Shown here in pieces: positions 16,621 through 26,101 of a DNA stretch of 64,000 bases (position 1 is its first letter; every line of letters starts with the position of its first letter). The translations under genes were made by a program, and so were the position numbers. The notes beneath the pieces are model-generated. The model was not told the DNA's origin and did no database searches. It saw nothing but the letters and a program-made list of their open reading frames with translations. The stretch covers positions 1 to 64,000 of the forward strand of contig CANOTP010000002.1 in NCBI GenBank assembly GCA_947570135.1. Direction: 5' to 3'. Source of the stretch: an uncultured Candidatus Melainabacteria bacterium. GTDB lineage: Bacteria > Cyanobacteriota > Vampirovibrionia > Gastranaerophilales > Gastranaerophilaceae.

Positions 16621-17535
16621 ATGAAAGAAATAAAAAATATACTAATCTGCGGAATAGGCGCCGTGGGAGCAATTTACGCCAACAAGATTCACGAATATGA
16701 CAGCAAAGCTTTAAAAGTTTTAGTCGATAAAAAAAGACTTGAAAATTACAAAAAAAATCCTAAAACATTTAACGGAAAGGTTTTGGATTTTGATTACATT
16801 TTGCCTGAAATTTCTGATTATAAAGCTGATTTAATCATCATTGCCACAAAATTTGACGGACTTTGTGATGTTGTTAAAAATATTAAAAACTTTGTAAAAG
16901 AAGACACAATAATTATGTCACTGTTAAACGGAGTTACAAGTGAAGAAATTATCGCAAGAAAATATGGTTGGAATCATACGCTGATTTCATATTTTATCGG
17001 ACACAGCGCAATGCGGAGCAACAATGTAATTACACATGACGGAACAGGTGATATAGTTTTCGGGATTAATCCTGCAATGGGAACCGCCCCTGAGGATATT
17101 GAAACGGTCAAAAACTTTTTTAATAAAGTAGGAATAGCATATAGAACCCCTGATGATATGATGCGGGCTTATTGGCTAAAATTTATGCTGAATGTTTCGG
17201 CAAATCAATTGTCTGCAATTATGCGCCTGACTTTTGGGGATATGCAATCTAACCCGAAATCTATAGAACTTTTGCAAAAAATTATGGATGAAGTTTTACA
17301 AATCGCAAAAGCCGAAGGAGTTCAAAATACCGACACAATGATAGAAGAGGCTATGGTCGGGTTTAACGGTATGATACCTGAGGGGAAAACCTCAATGCTG
17401 CAAGACGTTGAAGCAGGCAGAAAAACAGAGGTTGAGATGTTTGCGGGAACAATTATCGAGCTTGGCAAAAAACACAACATACCGACTCCTTATAACCTTG
17501 TTATGAAGGATATGATTGAGTCAATCAAACGGTAA
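16621..17535 (+). CDS. panE: 2-dehydropantoate 2-reductase family protein
   Basis: The predicted reaction is NADPH reduction of ketopantoate to pantoate in coenzyme A synthesis. The Rossmann motif ICGIGAVGAIYA is at residues 9-20. The LLNGV segment and the C-terminal ApbA_C domain are present, with YWLKFMLNVSANQLSA containing the conserved Lys and Asn, and then EGKTSMLQDVEAGRKTEVE. At 304 residues it has family length. Homologues of this family sometimes act on other 2-oxo acids, and the other pan genes are not nearby, so the exact substrate is not proven. It is followed 53 bases later by leuS. Confidence 0.85.
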   Translation: MKEIKNILICGIGAVGAIYANKIHEYDSKALKVLVDKKRLENYKKNPKTFNGKVLDFDYILPEISDYKADLIIIATKFDGLCDVVKNIKNFVKEDTIIMSLLNGVTSEEIIARKYGWNHTLISYFIGHSAMRSNNVITHDGTGDIVFGINPAMGTAPEDIETVKNFFNKVGIAYRTPDDMMRAYWLKFMLNVSANQLSAIMRLTFGDMQSNPKSIELLQKIMDEVLQIAKAEGVQNTDTMIEEAMVGFNGMIPEGKTSMLQDVEAGRKTEVEMFAGTIIELGKKHNIPTPYNLVMKDMIESIKR

Positions 17536-17588
17536 TAATTGTTTTTATGTTATACTTTAACTTGAGGATAAATGGAGTAAAATAAAAT

Positions 17589-20075
17589 ATGAAAGAAAGT
17601 TATTTTCCACAAGAAATAGAAAAAAAATGGCAAAGAGTTTGGGAAGAAACTAAGGCATTCAAGACTTTAGATGAATCCGACAAACCTAAATATTACGCGC
17701 TTTCAATGTTCCCGTATCCGTCCGGAAAACTTCACATGGGACATGTCAGAAACTATACAATTACTGATGTTATTGCAAGGTTTAAAAAAGCAAACGGGTT
17801 TAACGTTTTACACCCGATAGGCTGGGACAGTTTTGGACTTCCTGCCGAAAACGCGGCAATGAAACATAACGCAGACCCTGAAACCTGGACAGATGAAAAC
17901 ATTGCATATATGACAAAACAGTTAAAAATGTTAGGTCTTTCTTACGATTGGGACAGAGAAGTTACAACCTGCAAACCTGATTATTACAAATGGACTCAGT
18001 GGTTGTTCTTACAATTATACAAAAAAGGCTTGGTATACAAAAAAGAAGCAGCCGTAAACTGGTGTGACGAGTGCGGAACAGTACTTGCAAACGAACAGGT
18101 AATCGACGGCAAATGCTGGAGATGCGACAGCGTTGTTGAGAAAAAATACTTATCTCAATGGTTTATAAAAATTACCGACTATGCAGACGTATTGTTAGAA
18201 GACCTTGATAAACTGACAGGTTGGGGCGATAACGTAAAAACAATGCAGGCAAACTGGATTGGCAAATCAAAAGGTGCAATCTTTAAATTCCCTGTAGTTG
18301 ATGCTCCAAACGGTGAAGAAATGTATGTTCCGGTTTACACAACAAGACCTGACACGGTATTTGGTATAACTTATCTTGTTGTAGCACCTGAATACAAAGA
18401 TATAGAAAAACTTACAACATCTGAAAATAAAGAGGCTGTTGAAGAATACAGAGCAAACGCCCGCAAAATGACAGAAATCGAAAGACTTTCAACAGACCGC
18501 GTAAAAACAGGTGTTCCGTTAGGAACCCATTGCCGTAACCCGTTTAACGGCGAAGTTTTCCCACTTTGGACAGCGGATTATGCACTTGTTGAATACGGAA
18601 CAGGTGCCGTAATGGCAGTTCCGACACACGATGAACGTGACTTTGATTTTGCTAAAAAATACAATATGCCGATGAAAGTTGTAATCGAAAACCCTGAAAA
18701 CCCAAGCGACTGCAAAGACAGCGCTTACACAGAACCGGGGGTTCTTGTAAATTCGGGCGAATTTAACGGAATGAAAAACAACGAAGCTAAAAAAGCTATC
18801 ACAAAATGGGCTGTTGATAAAGGTTTTGGTGAATTTAAGACCCAATACAGACTTCGCGACTGGTTAATCTCTCGTCAAAGATACTGGGGAGCCCCGATTC
18901 CTGTTGTATATTGTGACAAGTGCGGCATTCAGCCTGTTCCTGAAGACCAGTTGCCTGTAATGCTTCCAAAAGACGTTGATTTTTCTGTTGCAGGTAAATC
19001 CCCGATTACAACATCAAAAACATTTAAAGATACTGTATGTCCAATCTGCGGCGGACACGCAACCCGTGAAACCGACACAATGGACACATTTATGTGTTCA
19101 AGCTGGTATTACTTAAGATATGCTGATGCAAGAAATTCAGAAAAATGTTTCGACAGAGATACAGTTAATCACTGGTTACCTGTTGACCAATACGTCGGCG
19201 GTATTGAACACGCCATTCTTCACCTGTTATATTCAAGATTTTTCACAAAAGCATTACGTGATTGCGGACTCTTAGACTTTGATGAACCGTTTAAAAACCT
19301 CCTAACTCAAGGTATGGTATTAAAAGACGGTGCTAAAATGTCAAAATCTAAAGGCAACACCGTTGACCCTGACGAAATCTTTGAAAACTACGGAGCTGAT
19401 ACGGCAAGATTATTTATCCTGTCAGATTCACCTCCTGCAAGAGATTTTGACTGGTCAGACGCAGGTGTTGAAGGCTGCTACAAATTCTTAAACAGAGTTT
19501 GGCGCCTGATTTCAACAAACGCAGATAATATCACACTTGATTACAAATTGAACTTCCCGCTTGCTAAAGAAAACGATGATTTAATCAGAACGGTTCATAT
19601 TGCAATCAAAGGCATTACAAATGATATATCTAACGACTTCCAATTCAACACAGTAATCTCTAAATACAGAGAATTGACTAACGCAATATATGATTGGCAG
19701 TCTAAGAAATCTGACCTTAACGAAGAAGACAAGAATGTCTTGAGTTTTGCAATCGTGTCATTAATGAAACTTATGTCACCTGTTGCGGTTCACCTAACAG
19801 AAGAAGCTTGGAGTGAATTAGGCGGAATCGGTTCAATTCACGAACAGCCATGGTGCGAGTGGGACGAAAACCTTGCAAAATCAAGTTCAATAACCTTAGT
19901 TGTACAAGTTAACGGAAAAGTTAAAGATAAAATTGAAGTTGATGCAGGATTAAATCAAGATGAAATGAAACAAACAGCACTTGACAGTCCTAAAATTAAA
20001 TCTCAAATCGAAGGTAAAATGGTTGTCAAAACAATAGTTGTACCGGGTAAACTTGTCAACATTGTAGTTAAATAA
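17589..20075 (+). CDS. leuS: Leucine--tRNA ligase
   Basis: This is a class Ia synthetase that charges tRNA-Leu. The HIGH-type motif is PSGKLHMGHVRNY near residue 47 and the KMSKS motif is KDGAKMSKSKGNT near 583. The CP1 editing domain contains the TTRPDTVFG threonine-rich loop. Two Cys4 zinc sites are visible (CDECG..CWRCD and CDKCG..CPICGG). The C-terminal anticodon-binding region ends VQVNGKVKDKIEV. At 828 residues it has normal bacterial length. The upstream gap to panE is 53 bases with a GGAG ribosome site. A hairpin terminator follows. Confidence 0.98.
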   Translation: MKESYFPQEIEKKWQRVWEETKAFKTLDESDKPKYYALSMFPYPSGKLHMGHVRNYTITDVIARFKKANGFNVLHPIGWDSFGLPAENAAMKHNADPETWTDENIAYMTKQLKMLGLSYDWDREVTTCKPDYYKWTQWLFLQLYKKGLVYKKEAAVNWCDECGTVLANEQVIDGKCWRCDSVVEKKYLSQWFIKITDYADVLLEDLDKLTGWGDNVKTMQANWIGKSKGAIFKFPVVDAPNGEEMYVPVYTTRPDTVFGITYLVVAPEYKDIEKLTTSENKEAVEEYRANARKMTEIERLSTDRVKTGVPLGTHCRNPFNGEVFPLWTADYALVEYGTGAVMAVPTHDERDFDFAKKYNMPMKVVIENPENPSDCKDSAYTEPGVLVNSGEFNGMKNNEAKKAITKWAVDKGFGEFKTQYRLRDWLISRQRYWGAPIPVVYCDKCGIQPVPEDQLPVMLPKDVDFSVAGKSPITTSKTFKDTVCPICGGHATRETDTMDTFMCSSWYYLRYADARNSEKCFDRDTVNHWLPVDQYVGGIEHAILHLLYSRFFTKALRDCGLLDFDEPFKNLLTQGMVLKDGAKMSKSKGNTVDPDEIFENYGADTARLFILSDSPPARDFDWSDAGVEGCYKFLNRVWRLISTNADNITLDYKLNFPLAKENDDLIRTVHIAIKGITNDISNDFQFNTVISKYRELTNAIYDWQSKKSDLNEEDKNVLSFAIVSLMKLMSPVAVHLTEEAWSELGGIGSIHEQPWCEWDENLAKSSSITLVVQVNGKVKDKIEVDAGLNQDEMKQTALDSPKIKSQIEGKMVVKTIVVPGKLVNIVVK

Positions 20076-20080
20076 AATAA

Positions 20081-20112
20081 AAAAGACCTTGGGAAAAATC
20101 CCAAGGCCTTTT
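20081..20112. terminator. Bidirectional terminator between convergent leuS and the acetyltransferase gene
   Basis: CCTTGGGA at 20087-20094 pairs with TCCCAAGG at 20099-20106 around an AAAA loop, with a further G-C after one mismatch. The flanks are A-rich on the left and T-rich on the right, so it can stop transcripts arriving from either side. Confidence 0.85.
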
Positions 20113-20662
20113 AAATTTTGAAATATGCTAAAAATCTTTTCTTCACATTTTCAAAAAAAGATGTTTTAGCTTTTACATCATATTCAATCGGCGGATAAAA
20201 CATCGGCATAATTTTAAAATCTAAATTTGTTGCTTTTTTTCTTTTTCTTACAAAAGAATCCATTTTTCTGTCTATGGAAGGGCGACCAGTATTCATGCCG
20301 TATTTTCTATAAAAAATATGAGGAACTTGCTCAGAATTATACAAACTGCCTGCCTCCAAATGAAACCGTCCGCCTAATCCCATTTCTTGACTATATTGTC
20401 TTGCAATATCAAGCAGCATCGTTCCCAAGCCTTTGCCACTATTTTCGCCGGTATTTAAATATGAAATAAACAATGATTGAACCCAACCCATATCTTTTCG
20501 ATAAACTTCTTCAGGATTACAATACATTACAGCTCTTTCAGACTGATTATTTCTTGATAATATCAAAAAACACTCTTCCTGTCTAAAACAATGTTTATTA
20601 TGTTTTTGATACACCAAATATTTTAACGGACTTACTTTATGTTGAATAGTTTTTGCTATCAT
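20111..20662 (-). CDS. GNAT-type acetyltransferase-like protein, 183 residues
   Basis: Residues about 60-135 fit a GNAT fold. VQSLFISYLNTGENSGKGLGTMLLDIARQ contains the acetyl-CoA-binding R/Q-x-x-G-x-G/A-type loop (as S-G-K-G-L-G), followed by a helix. Then GGRFHLEAG and HIFYRKYGM correspond to the last strand and helix. The acceptor substrate is unknown. The C-terminal 40 residues are basic and aromatic and not part of the core. The gene stands alone and converges on leuS. It sits at the border of an accessory stretch that contains decayed gene ends. Confidence 0.75.
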   Translation of the reverse strand: MIAKTIQHKVSPLKYLVYQKHNKHCFRQEECFLILSRNNQSERAVMYCNPEEVYRKDMGWVQSLFISYLNTGENSGKGLGTMLLDIARQYSQEMGLGGRFHLEAGSLYNSEQVPHIFYRKYGMNTGRPSIDRKMDSFVRKRKKATNLDFKIMPMFYPPIEYDVKAKTSFFENVKKRFLAYFKI

Positions 20663-20701
20663 AATCTTATTAAATCACAGCAAAAAATTTTTTGCTGTTT
20701 T

Positions 20702-20824
20702 CTATTCACCCTGAAACCAATTTTCAGGCAGTTCATTTATAACAAGTCCCATAAATTCTTCAGGAGTTTTATAAAACGCTTTGGCATTAATACAAACTCG
20801 GTTATTACATATATATTCTACATT
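20702..20824 (-). pseudogene. Decayed C-terminal end of a DUF255/YyaL-type thioredoxin-domain protein
   Basis: Reading the minus strand in the frame that ends at the TAG of 20702-20704 gives about 40 residues without a stop. They include VEYICNNRVC and NAKAFYKTPEEF and end NWFQGE. The Y-I/V-C-x-N/D-x-x-C pattern followed by a short helix is how YyaL-type (DUF255) proteins end. There is no upstream part of such a gene, so only a 3' fragment remains. The fragment runs directly into the pilin remnant on the other strand. Confidence 0.5.
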
Positions 20825-21028
20825 GACACAAACGGAGCTAAACAACCAAATATAATCGGAAAAGACATATTTTTATTCGGATTTAAAGAAGAAACAGGAA
20901 ACCTTGTAACAGCAGGCGCCGACAAAACTATGGAAGAAGTTCGGAAAAACTGTACCACATCCCAAACAGGCTATTGGTGTTCAACACTTGTAAAAAACAG
21001 CGGCTGGAAAATCCCTGAGATAAAATAA
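20807..21028 (+). pseudogene. Decayed C-terminal end of a pilin-like gene
   Basis: The plus strand encodes YIFYIDTNGAKQPNIIGKD, then CTTSQTGYWCSTLVKNSGW near the stop. This matches the last third of the pilin-like proteins in this window (D-x-N-G..PN..G-x-D-x-F, paired Cys, W near the end). The leader helix and the first two thirds are absent. The frame continues upstream to 20639 only as unrelated sequence, including the region where the minus strand encodes the YyaL-like remnant. It is therefore a truncated relic and not a functional pilin. Confidence 0.65.
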
Positions 21029-21032
21029 TAAA

Positions 21033-21347
21033 TTATTCTATTAAAGCTTTTACAATTTTATAAGTATCCTGTATTTTTTCGGGATTTAATTCAAGCATTT
21101 TAATAATTTCAGATTTTAAGTCGCTAAGTTCTTTATGCTGTTCAAAATTAAAAACATCAATAAAACTGACTTCCAATACACATAAAATTTTTTCTAAATT
21201 TTGAAATGACGGATAATTATAACCGTTTTCTATATTACATATCGAAGCGGGTTCAACACCGATAATTTCGGCTAATTTTTCCTGAGTAAAATTTTTTCGT
21301 TTTCGTAATTCTTTAATTCTTTTACCTAACAGTTTTTTATTATCCAT
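21033..21347 (-). CDS. XRE-family HTH transcription regulator, 104 residues
   Basis: This is a Cro/C1-type DNA-binding protein. LGKRIKELRKRKNFTQEKLAEIIGVEPASICNIENGYNYPSFQNLEKI spans the five-helix HTH_3 domain at residues 7-62, with the Gln of TQEKLA and the recognition helix PASICNIENG. A short C-terminal helical tail (70-104) probably dimerises. It is divergent from the epimerase gene at 21525. The gap between them has a 19-base direct repeat that may be its operator. Confidence 0.9.
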   Translation of the reverse strand: MDNKKLLGKRIKELRKRKNFTQEKLAEIIGVEPASICNIENGYNYPSFQNLEKILCVLEVSFIDVFNFEQHKELSDLKSEIIKMLELNPEKIQDTYKIVKALIE

Positions 21348-21440
21348 AATTATTACCTTACAAAATCAAATTTATACAAATATTATAAAAATTCAAAGAA
21401 ACAATATTATAAAATAAGACTTTATATTCTACACAAAACA

Positions 21441-21510
21441 ACAGTTGCATTTATAATTATATTAATTTATACTTTAGTTATCCATTAAACTACAGTTGAA
21501 TTTATAATTA
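21441..21510. repeat. 19-base direct repeat between XRE regulator and epimerase gene
   Basis: ACAGTTGNATTTATAATTA occurs at 21441-21459 and 21492-21510 with one difference and 51 bases start to start (about five helical turns). Its place between divergent genes, one of them an XRE regulator, suggests an operator pair. A TATACT box at 21517-21522 lies just before the epimerase ATG. Confidence 0.5.
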
Positions 21511-21524
21511 GACAGGTATACTAT

Positions 21525-22499
21525 ATGCAAAACGAAGAAAATCAAAATATTCTGATAACAGGTGCCGGCGGTGCTATCGGAAAAGGCTTAACAAAATATT
21601 TGCTTGAAAAAACAAATTACAGATTAACACTAAGTTATTATTCCGCATCCGAAATTCCTACATATACAAAAAAATATCCTGACAGAATTACAATTGTAGT
21701 CGGAGATATCTCCCAACAAATAATACTTGATACTTTATTTAATAATATATCCACAGTTATACACTTAGCATCAAGTGTTAGTCCGAATAATTATAATCAG
21801 GATTGGAATAATGCCTATAAATTCGGCGCAGACTCTACATTTGCAATTCTGGATTATATAAAAAATACAAAAAACAAAATACACTTAATTTTTCCTTCAA
21901 GCGGCGGAACTGTTTATTCTAAAAAGCAAAATATTCCATTTGTCGAAACTGATATCGCTAATGGGGTGTCGCCTTATGGAATCCAAAAAGTAATGTTTGA
22001 AAATTACTTAAAATTACTAACCGGTAATAATAAGAACATCAGTTGTAATATTCTCAGAATTTCTAATCCTTACGGTTTACCTGTTAACAGTAATCGAAAA
22101 CAAGGTTTTATTGACATAATAATACAAAAAATATTAAATAATGAACCGATAGAACTATATTCACCAGTAAATACAATCAGAGATTATATTTATATAGATG
22201 ATTTATGTTCCGCTTTTCTAAAAGCAATTGAATATAAAAACGGATTGGAAATTTTTAATATAGGTTCAGGAAACGGAAACTCATTGACAGATGTTATAAA
22301 TAACCTGGAAAATCTATTAAATAAAAAAATCTCCTACAAACAAGTTCAAACTAATTATTATTATCCGCAATACAACGTATTAGATATTAAAAAAGCAAAC
22401 AGTATTTTAAATTGGGAACCTGAAATTACATTAAAACAAGGACTAAAATTATTAATAAAAAACTATACAAAAGAGGAAAAATGCCTAAAAAAAAATTAA
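21525..22499 (+). CDS. NAD-dependent sugar epimerase/dehydratase
   Basis: This is an extended short-chain dehydrogenase. The NAD-binding ILITGAGGAIGKGL is at residues 9-22. IHLASSVSPNNY and IFPSSGGTVYS lead to the catalytic Y-x-x-x-K in SPYGIQKVMFEN. The later NPYG and RDYIYIDDLCSAF are typical of UDP-sugar 4-epimerases and dehydratases. The sugar cannot be told from sequence. At 324 residues it is complete. It overlaps the following glycosyltransferase by 19 bases, so the two form an operon for making and attaching a nucleotide sugar. Both are more AT-rich than the neighbouring housekeeping genes, which hints at transfer. Confidence 0.87.
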   Translation: MQNEENQNILITGAGGAIGKGLTKYLLEKTNYRLTLSYYSASEIPTYTKKYPDRITIVVGDISQQIILDTLFNNISTVIHLASSVSPNNYNQDWNNAYKFGADSTFAILDYIKNTKNKIHLIFPSSGGTVYSKKQNIPFVETDIANGVSPYGIQKVMFENYLKLLTGNNKNISCNILRISNPYGLPVNSNRKQGFIDIIIQKILNNEPIELYSPVNTIRDYIYIDDLCSAFLKAIEYKNGLEIFNIGSGNGNSLTDVINNLENLLNKKISYKQVQTNYYYPQYNVLDIKKANSILNWEPEITLKQGLKLLIKNYTKEEKCLKKN

Positions 22500-23719
22500 A
22501 AATTTTACCTAAAATCTTTTCCGTAAATAACACCAAAGACAGAAGACATAAAATAACCACAATTTTAGGATTAAAAATCAAAATAAAAAGAAAATTTAAT
22601 ATAAAAAATCTTGAAAAAGAGATAAAATCACACTACAAAAATACTGATATTCCAAAGATTTTAATTGTTTCTCATGAATTTTCACATACAGGAGCACCAA
22701 AAGTTGCATTACTTTTAACAAACACTTTAAAAGACATCTATAAAACATCTCCTATAGTAATTTCACTAAAAAAAGGACCTCTGGAAAAAGATTTTATTGA
22801 TAATAATTTAAAAGTAATAGATATTGAAGAAATATTTTTTAACAAACAAAATTTTGAAAAAGTTGCCAAAAATTTTGATTTAGTAATCATGCATTCCTGG
22901 TGTTATAAACTTCTTGGAAAATATTCATCAACAGATTTACCTCCAATGATTTGGTATACCCATGAAGCTTTTGAGCAAAGTATTTTTAACTCTAAATACT
23001 CCATAATAAGAGAAACCGCAAACTCAATGACAGAATGCTGGACAGGTTCACCATTAACTCAACGCGGGTTAAAAAAGATATGTCCTGATTTGGATATAAA
23101 ATTACTATTATACGGAGTAGAAGATATAAAATTACCCGAAGTTAAAAAAAGTAATAAAATTGAATTTTTATTCCCTGCAACAATTCAACATCGCAAAGGA
23201 CAAGATGTTTTATTAAAAGCTATTCGTGAACTTCCAAAAGAAACTATTGAAAAAGCTAATTTTACAATTATTGGCGATTGTAACCAGAAATACCTTGAAC
23301 AAATCTTAAAAATATCCAAAAATATTCCTTCGGTGAAAATTATATCTCACACAATACCTTTTGAAGAATTAATGAAATATTATGCAAAAGCAGATTGTAT
23401 TGTCATCCCATCAAGGTTTGACCCTATGCCAATGGTCGCAACTTACGCTTTTATGTTTAAAAAACTTTGTATAATGTCTGATGTTACAGGAACAGCATTA
23501 CTTGTTACAAATAATAAAAACGGAATTTTATTCAGAAACGGTGATTATATAGAACTTTCCATAATCTTAAAAAATATTATAAATAACTTTGAACAATATA
23601 AACCAATTGCACAAGAAGGTTATAAAATTTATCAAAAACATTTTTTTATGAATAACTTCAAAAAAAATATTGAAAAGTCTTTAAATAATATACTGCCCAA
23701 CTTTGTAAAAAAATCATAA
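22481..23719 (+). CDS. Glycosyltransferase, GT4-like (GT-B fold)
   Basis: The first 50 residues are unusually basic (MPKKKLKILPK and so on) and may sit on the membrane surface. The N-terminal Rossmann domain starts ILIVSHEFSHTGAPKVALLL. The C-terminal GT-B half has FLFPATIQHRKGQDVLLKAI. It also has the donor-binding YYAKADCIVIPSRFDPMPMVATYAFM, where an E-x7-E-like motif is replaced by D/M residues. Family 4 is the best guess; acceptor and donor are unknown. It overlaps the upstream epimerase and is AT-rich. There is a 74-base gap before murC. Confidence 0.85.
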   Translation: MPKKKLKILPKIFSVNNTKDRRHKITTILGLKIKIKRKFNIKNLEKEIKSHYKNTDIPKILIVSHEFSHTGAPKVALLLTNTLKDIYKTSPIVISLKKGPLEKDFIDNNLKVIDIEEIFFNKQNFEKVAKNFDLVIMHSWCYKLLGKYSSTDLPPMIWYTHEAFEQSIFNSKYSIIRETANSMTECWTGSPLTQRGLKKICPDLDIKLLLYGVEDIKLPEVKKSNKIEFLFPATIQHRKGQDVLLKAIRELPKETIEKANFTIIGDCNQKYLEQILKISKNIPSVKIISHTIPFEELMKYYAKADCIVIPSRFDPMPMVATYAFMFKKLCIMSDVTGTALLVTNNKNGILFRNGDYIELSIILKNIINNFEQYKPIAQEGYKIYQKHFFMNNFKKNIEKSLNNILPNFVKKS

Positions 23720-23793
23720 TATTAAAACCCGCCTGAAATTTTGTATTATAATTAAGACAGAAGTAGAGATTATAAATAGTTAGGGATAAAATT

Positions 23794-25203
23794 TTGAAAA
23801 ATAAATATCATTTTATAGCCATAGGCGGAGTTGGAATGAGCGGACTTGCAAAATACTTGTTACAAAAAGGTTTTGAGGTTTCAGGCTCTGATATAAATGA
23901 CAGCAAATATGTACAAAAAGTTAAAAAGTTGGGTGCAGAAGTTTTTATCGGACACAATGAGAGTAATTTACCCGATGATTGTGTGGTAATTGCAAGTACT
24001 GCAATTCGCGATAATAACCCTGAGATACAAAAAGCAAAAAGATTAGGGCTAAAAATTTGGCACCGATCTGATTTATTAGCTGAAATTTCTCAAAACGAAG
24101 AGTTTTTCATCGGTTACTCGGGAACCCATGGAAAAACAACCACCAGCGGACTTTGTTCTTATGTAATGGAAAAAGCGGGACTAAAACCGTCTTATGTCGT
24201 TGGGGGAACAATTCCAGAACTTGATACAAACGCAAATTGCGCCAATGATAAATTCTTTATAGCAGAACTTGATGAGTCTGATGGGACAATTGTTAAATAT
24301 AGCGCAAACGTTGTTGTAGTAAACAATTTAGAACCTGACCATTTGGATTTTTACAAAAACGGTTTAGACTCAATCTTGGAAACTTTTGAAAAATTCTTAT
24401 CAAACATTCGCGAAAACGGAACAATTTTAGCAAACACCGATAATGAAGGTGTGAAAAAGCTTGTAAAATATTACACGGAACATGAACTTGCCCATAACGC
24501 AAAATTTGTGACATATTCAATAGGCGGAAACACTGATTATTGTGCTAAAAACATAGTTTACGGGGAAGACTTTACAAGTTTTGATATTTTGTATAAAGGT
24601 GAAGTTCAAACAAATTTGAAAATTTGCCTTAAAGGTGTTCACAGCGTCTATAATTCACTTGCTGTCTGGGCAAGCCTCCATACATCAGGTGTTGATATGA
24701 ACCTTGTTAACCCTCATTTTGAAACGTTTACAGGAATGGGAAGACGATTCCAAAAGGTTGGCGAGTTTGACGGAATCTCGATTTATGATGATTACGCACA
24801 CCACCCGACAGAGATTAAAGCAACATTATCATCGTCAAAATCGTTTAAAAACAGAAACGTAATCGCCGTATTCCAACCACACAGATACACAAGATTACAA
24901 AACCTTTGGAACGAGTTTATGGGCGCATTTTCTGATGTTGATAGAGTCGTTGTAACAGATGTTTACGCAGCCTCTGAAGACCCGATTGAGGGGGTTAATT
25001 CGGCAGCTTTTACAAGTGAGTTGAAAGAAAAAATCGATATTCCTTGCGAAAACCTGACAGGAAGTATATCTGAAGTTGCTAAAAAGCTTTATCCGACATT
25101 AAAATCAGGCGATATCGTAATCGGGCTTGGTGCAGGAACTATCACAAACCTTGGTAAAGAATTACTTGCTTTAGATAAGGAGAAAGTCAAAGTTGGCAAT
25201 TAA
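23794..25203 (+). CDS. murC: UDP-N-acetylmuramate--L-alanine ligase
   Basis: This enzyme adds L-Ala to UDP-MurNAc using ATP, the first Mur ligase step in peptidoglycan synthesis. It starts with TTG at 23794 (KNKYHFIAIGGVGMSGLAKYL), preceded by an AGGG ribosome site. The ATP loop is YSGTHGKTTTSGL near residue 108. YDDYAHHPTEIKAT and FQPHRYTR near 330-365 are MurC hallmarks. At 469 residues it has normal length. A TATAAT at 23747-23752 may be its -10 box. It heads a tight operon, murC-murB-ddl-ftsQ-polyprenyl synthase-lepB. Confidence 0.97.
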   Translation: MKNKYHFIAIGGVGMSGLAKYLLQKGFEVSGSDINDSKYVQKVKKLGAEVFIGHNESNLPDDCVVIASTAIRDNNPEIQKAKRLGLKIWHRSDLLAEISQNEEFFIGYSGTHGKTTTSGLCSYVMEKAGLKPSYVVGGTIPELDTNANCANDKFFIAELDESDGTIVKYSANVVVVNNLEPDHLDFYKNGLDSILETFEKFLSNIRENGTILANTDNEGVKKLVKYYTEHELAHNAKFVTYSIGGNTDYCAKNIVYGEDFTSFDILYKGEVQTNLKICLKGVHSVYNSLAVWASLHTSGVDMNLVNPHFETFTGMGRRFQKVGEFDGISIYDDYAHHPTEIKATLSSSKSFKNRNVIAVFQPHRYTRLQNLWNEFMGAFSDVDRVVVTDVYAASEDPIEGVNSAAFTSELKEKIDIPCENLTGSISEVAKKLYPTLKSGDIVIGLGAGTITNLGKELLALDKEKVKVGN

Positions 25204-26101
25204 CGGTGTTAAAGATTTTGATATTAAAAACTTAACTTCATTCAAGGTTGGCGGAAAAATCAGTGAAGTGTTTTTTCCTGAAAATATCGAAGAATTTACA
25301 CAAATTTTAACTGAAAACCAAGACATTAAGGTGTTTGGTAACCTTTCCAATACACTTATTTCAAGCTTTGGTTATGAGGGTAAGATTGTTCTTACAACCA
25401 AAATGAACAGCGTCAAAATTGATGGTTCATACGTAATCGCAGATTGCGGGGTTAAAGGTCCGAAACTTTCTCAAATCGCATCAGAAAACAGTTTATCGGG
25501 GTTTGAGTTTATGATAGGATTCCCCGGGTCAATCGGCGGAGAGGTTTTTATGAACGCCTCAGCTCACGGTCAATGTATCAGCGATAAATTGGTTTCCGTG
25601 ACCTGTTTTTCCAAAGCAGGTAAAATCGTCAAATTTTCAAAGGATGAAATGGGGTTTGAATACCGTAAATCCCGTTGTCTGGCAGATAACCTGATTGTTT
25701 TGCAGGCAGAATTTGAGCTTGAAACAAAACCGCAGGAAGAAATCAAAACCAAAATGGCGGAAAACCTTGCATTTCGCAAATCTCATCAGCCGCTTTTGAA
25801 CCTTCCAAACTGCGGAAGTATCTTCAAAAACCCGCAAAATGATTCAGCAGGTCGGCTTTTGGATTCAACCGGTGCGAAAAACTTTACCGTTGGCGGTGCG
25901 CGGATTTGGGAAAACCACGCAAATTTTATCGTAAACGATAACAACGCAACTTCAACGGATATTTTACAATTAATGTTTAAAATGTATACAAAAGTGAAAA
26001 ATAAGTATAATATTGAATTACAACCCGAGATAATCTTCTTGGGCGGGACAAATGAAAAGGAAAACGAATTATGGCAAACATTAATAAAACCTCAAAAATA
26101 G
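25193..26101 (+). CDS. murB: UDP-N-acetylenolpyruvoylglucosamine reductase
   Basis: This is an FAD enzyme that reduces UDP-GlcNAc-enolpyruvate to UDP-MurNAc. It starts with TTG at 25193, overlapping murC by 11 bases, with AAGGAGAA close upstream inside murC. FAD-binding parts are visible: GFPGSIGGEVFMNA, the family Y-x-x-S/R segment FEYRKSRC, and NCGSIFKNP with the catalytic Ser. GGARIWENHANFIVN is the C-terminal domain signature. At 302 residues it is the shorter (type II-like) form. Confidence 0.96.
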   Translation: MAINGVKDFDIKNLTSFKVGGKISEVFFPENIEEFTQILTENQDIKVFGNLSNTLISSFGYEGKIVLTTKMNSVKIDGSYVIADCGVKGPKLSQIASENSLSGFEFMIGFPGSIGGEVFMNASAHGQCISDKLVSVTCFSKAGKIVKFSKDEMGFEYRKSRCLADNLIVLQAEFELETKPQEEIKTKMAENLAFRKSHQPLLNLPNCGSIFKNPQNDSAGRLLDSTGAKNFTVGGARIWENHANFIVNDNNATSTDILQLMFKMYTKVKNKYNIELQPEIIFLGGTNEKENELWQTLIKPQK

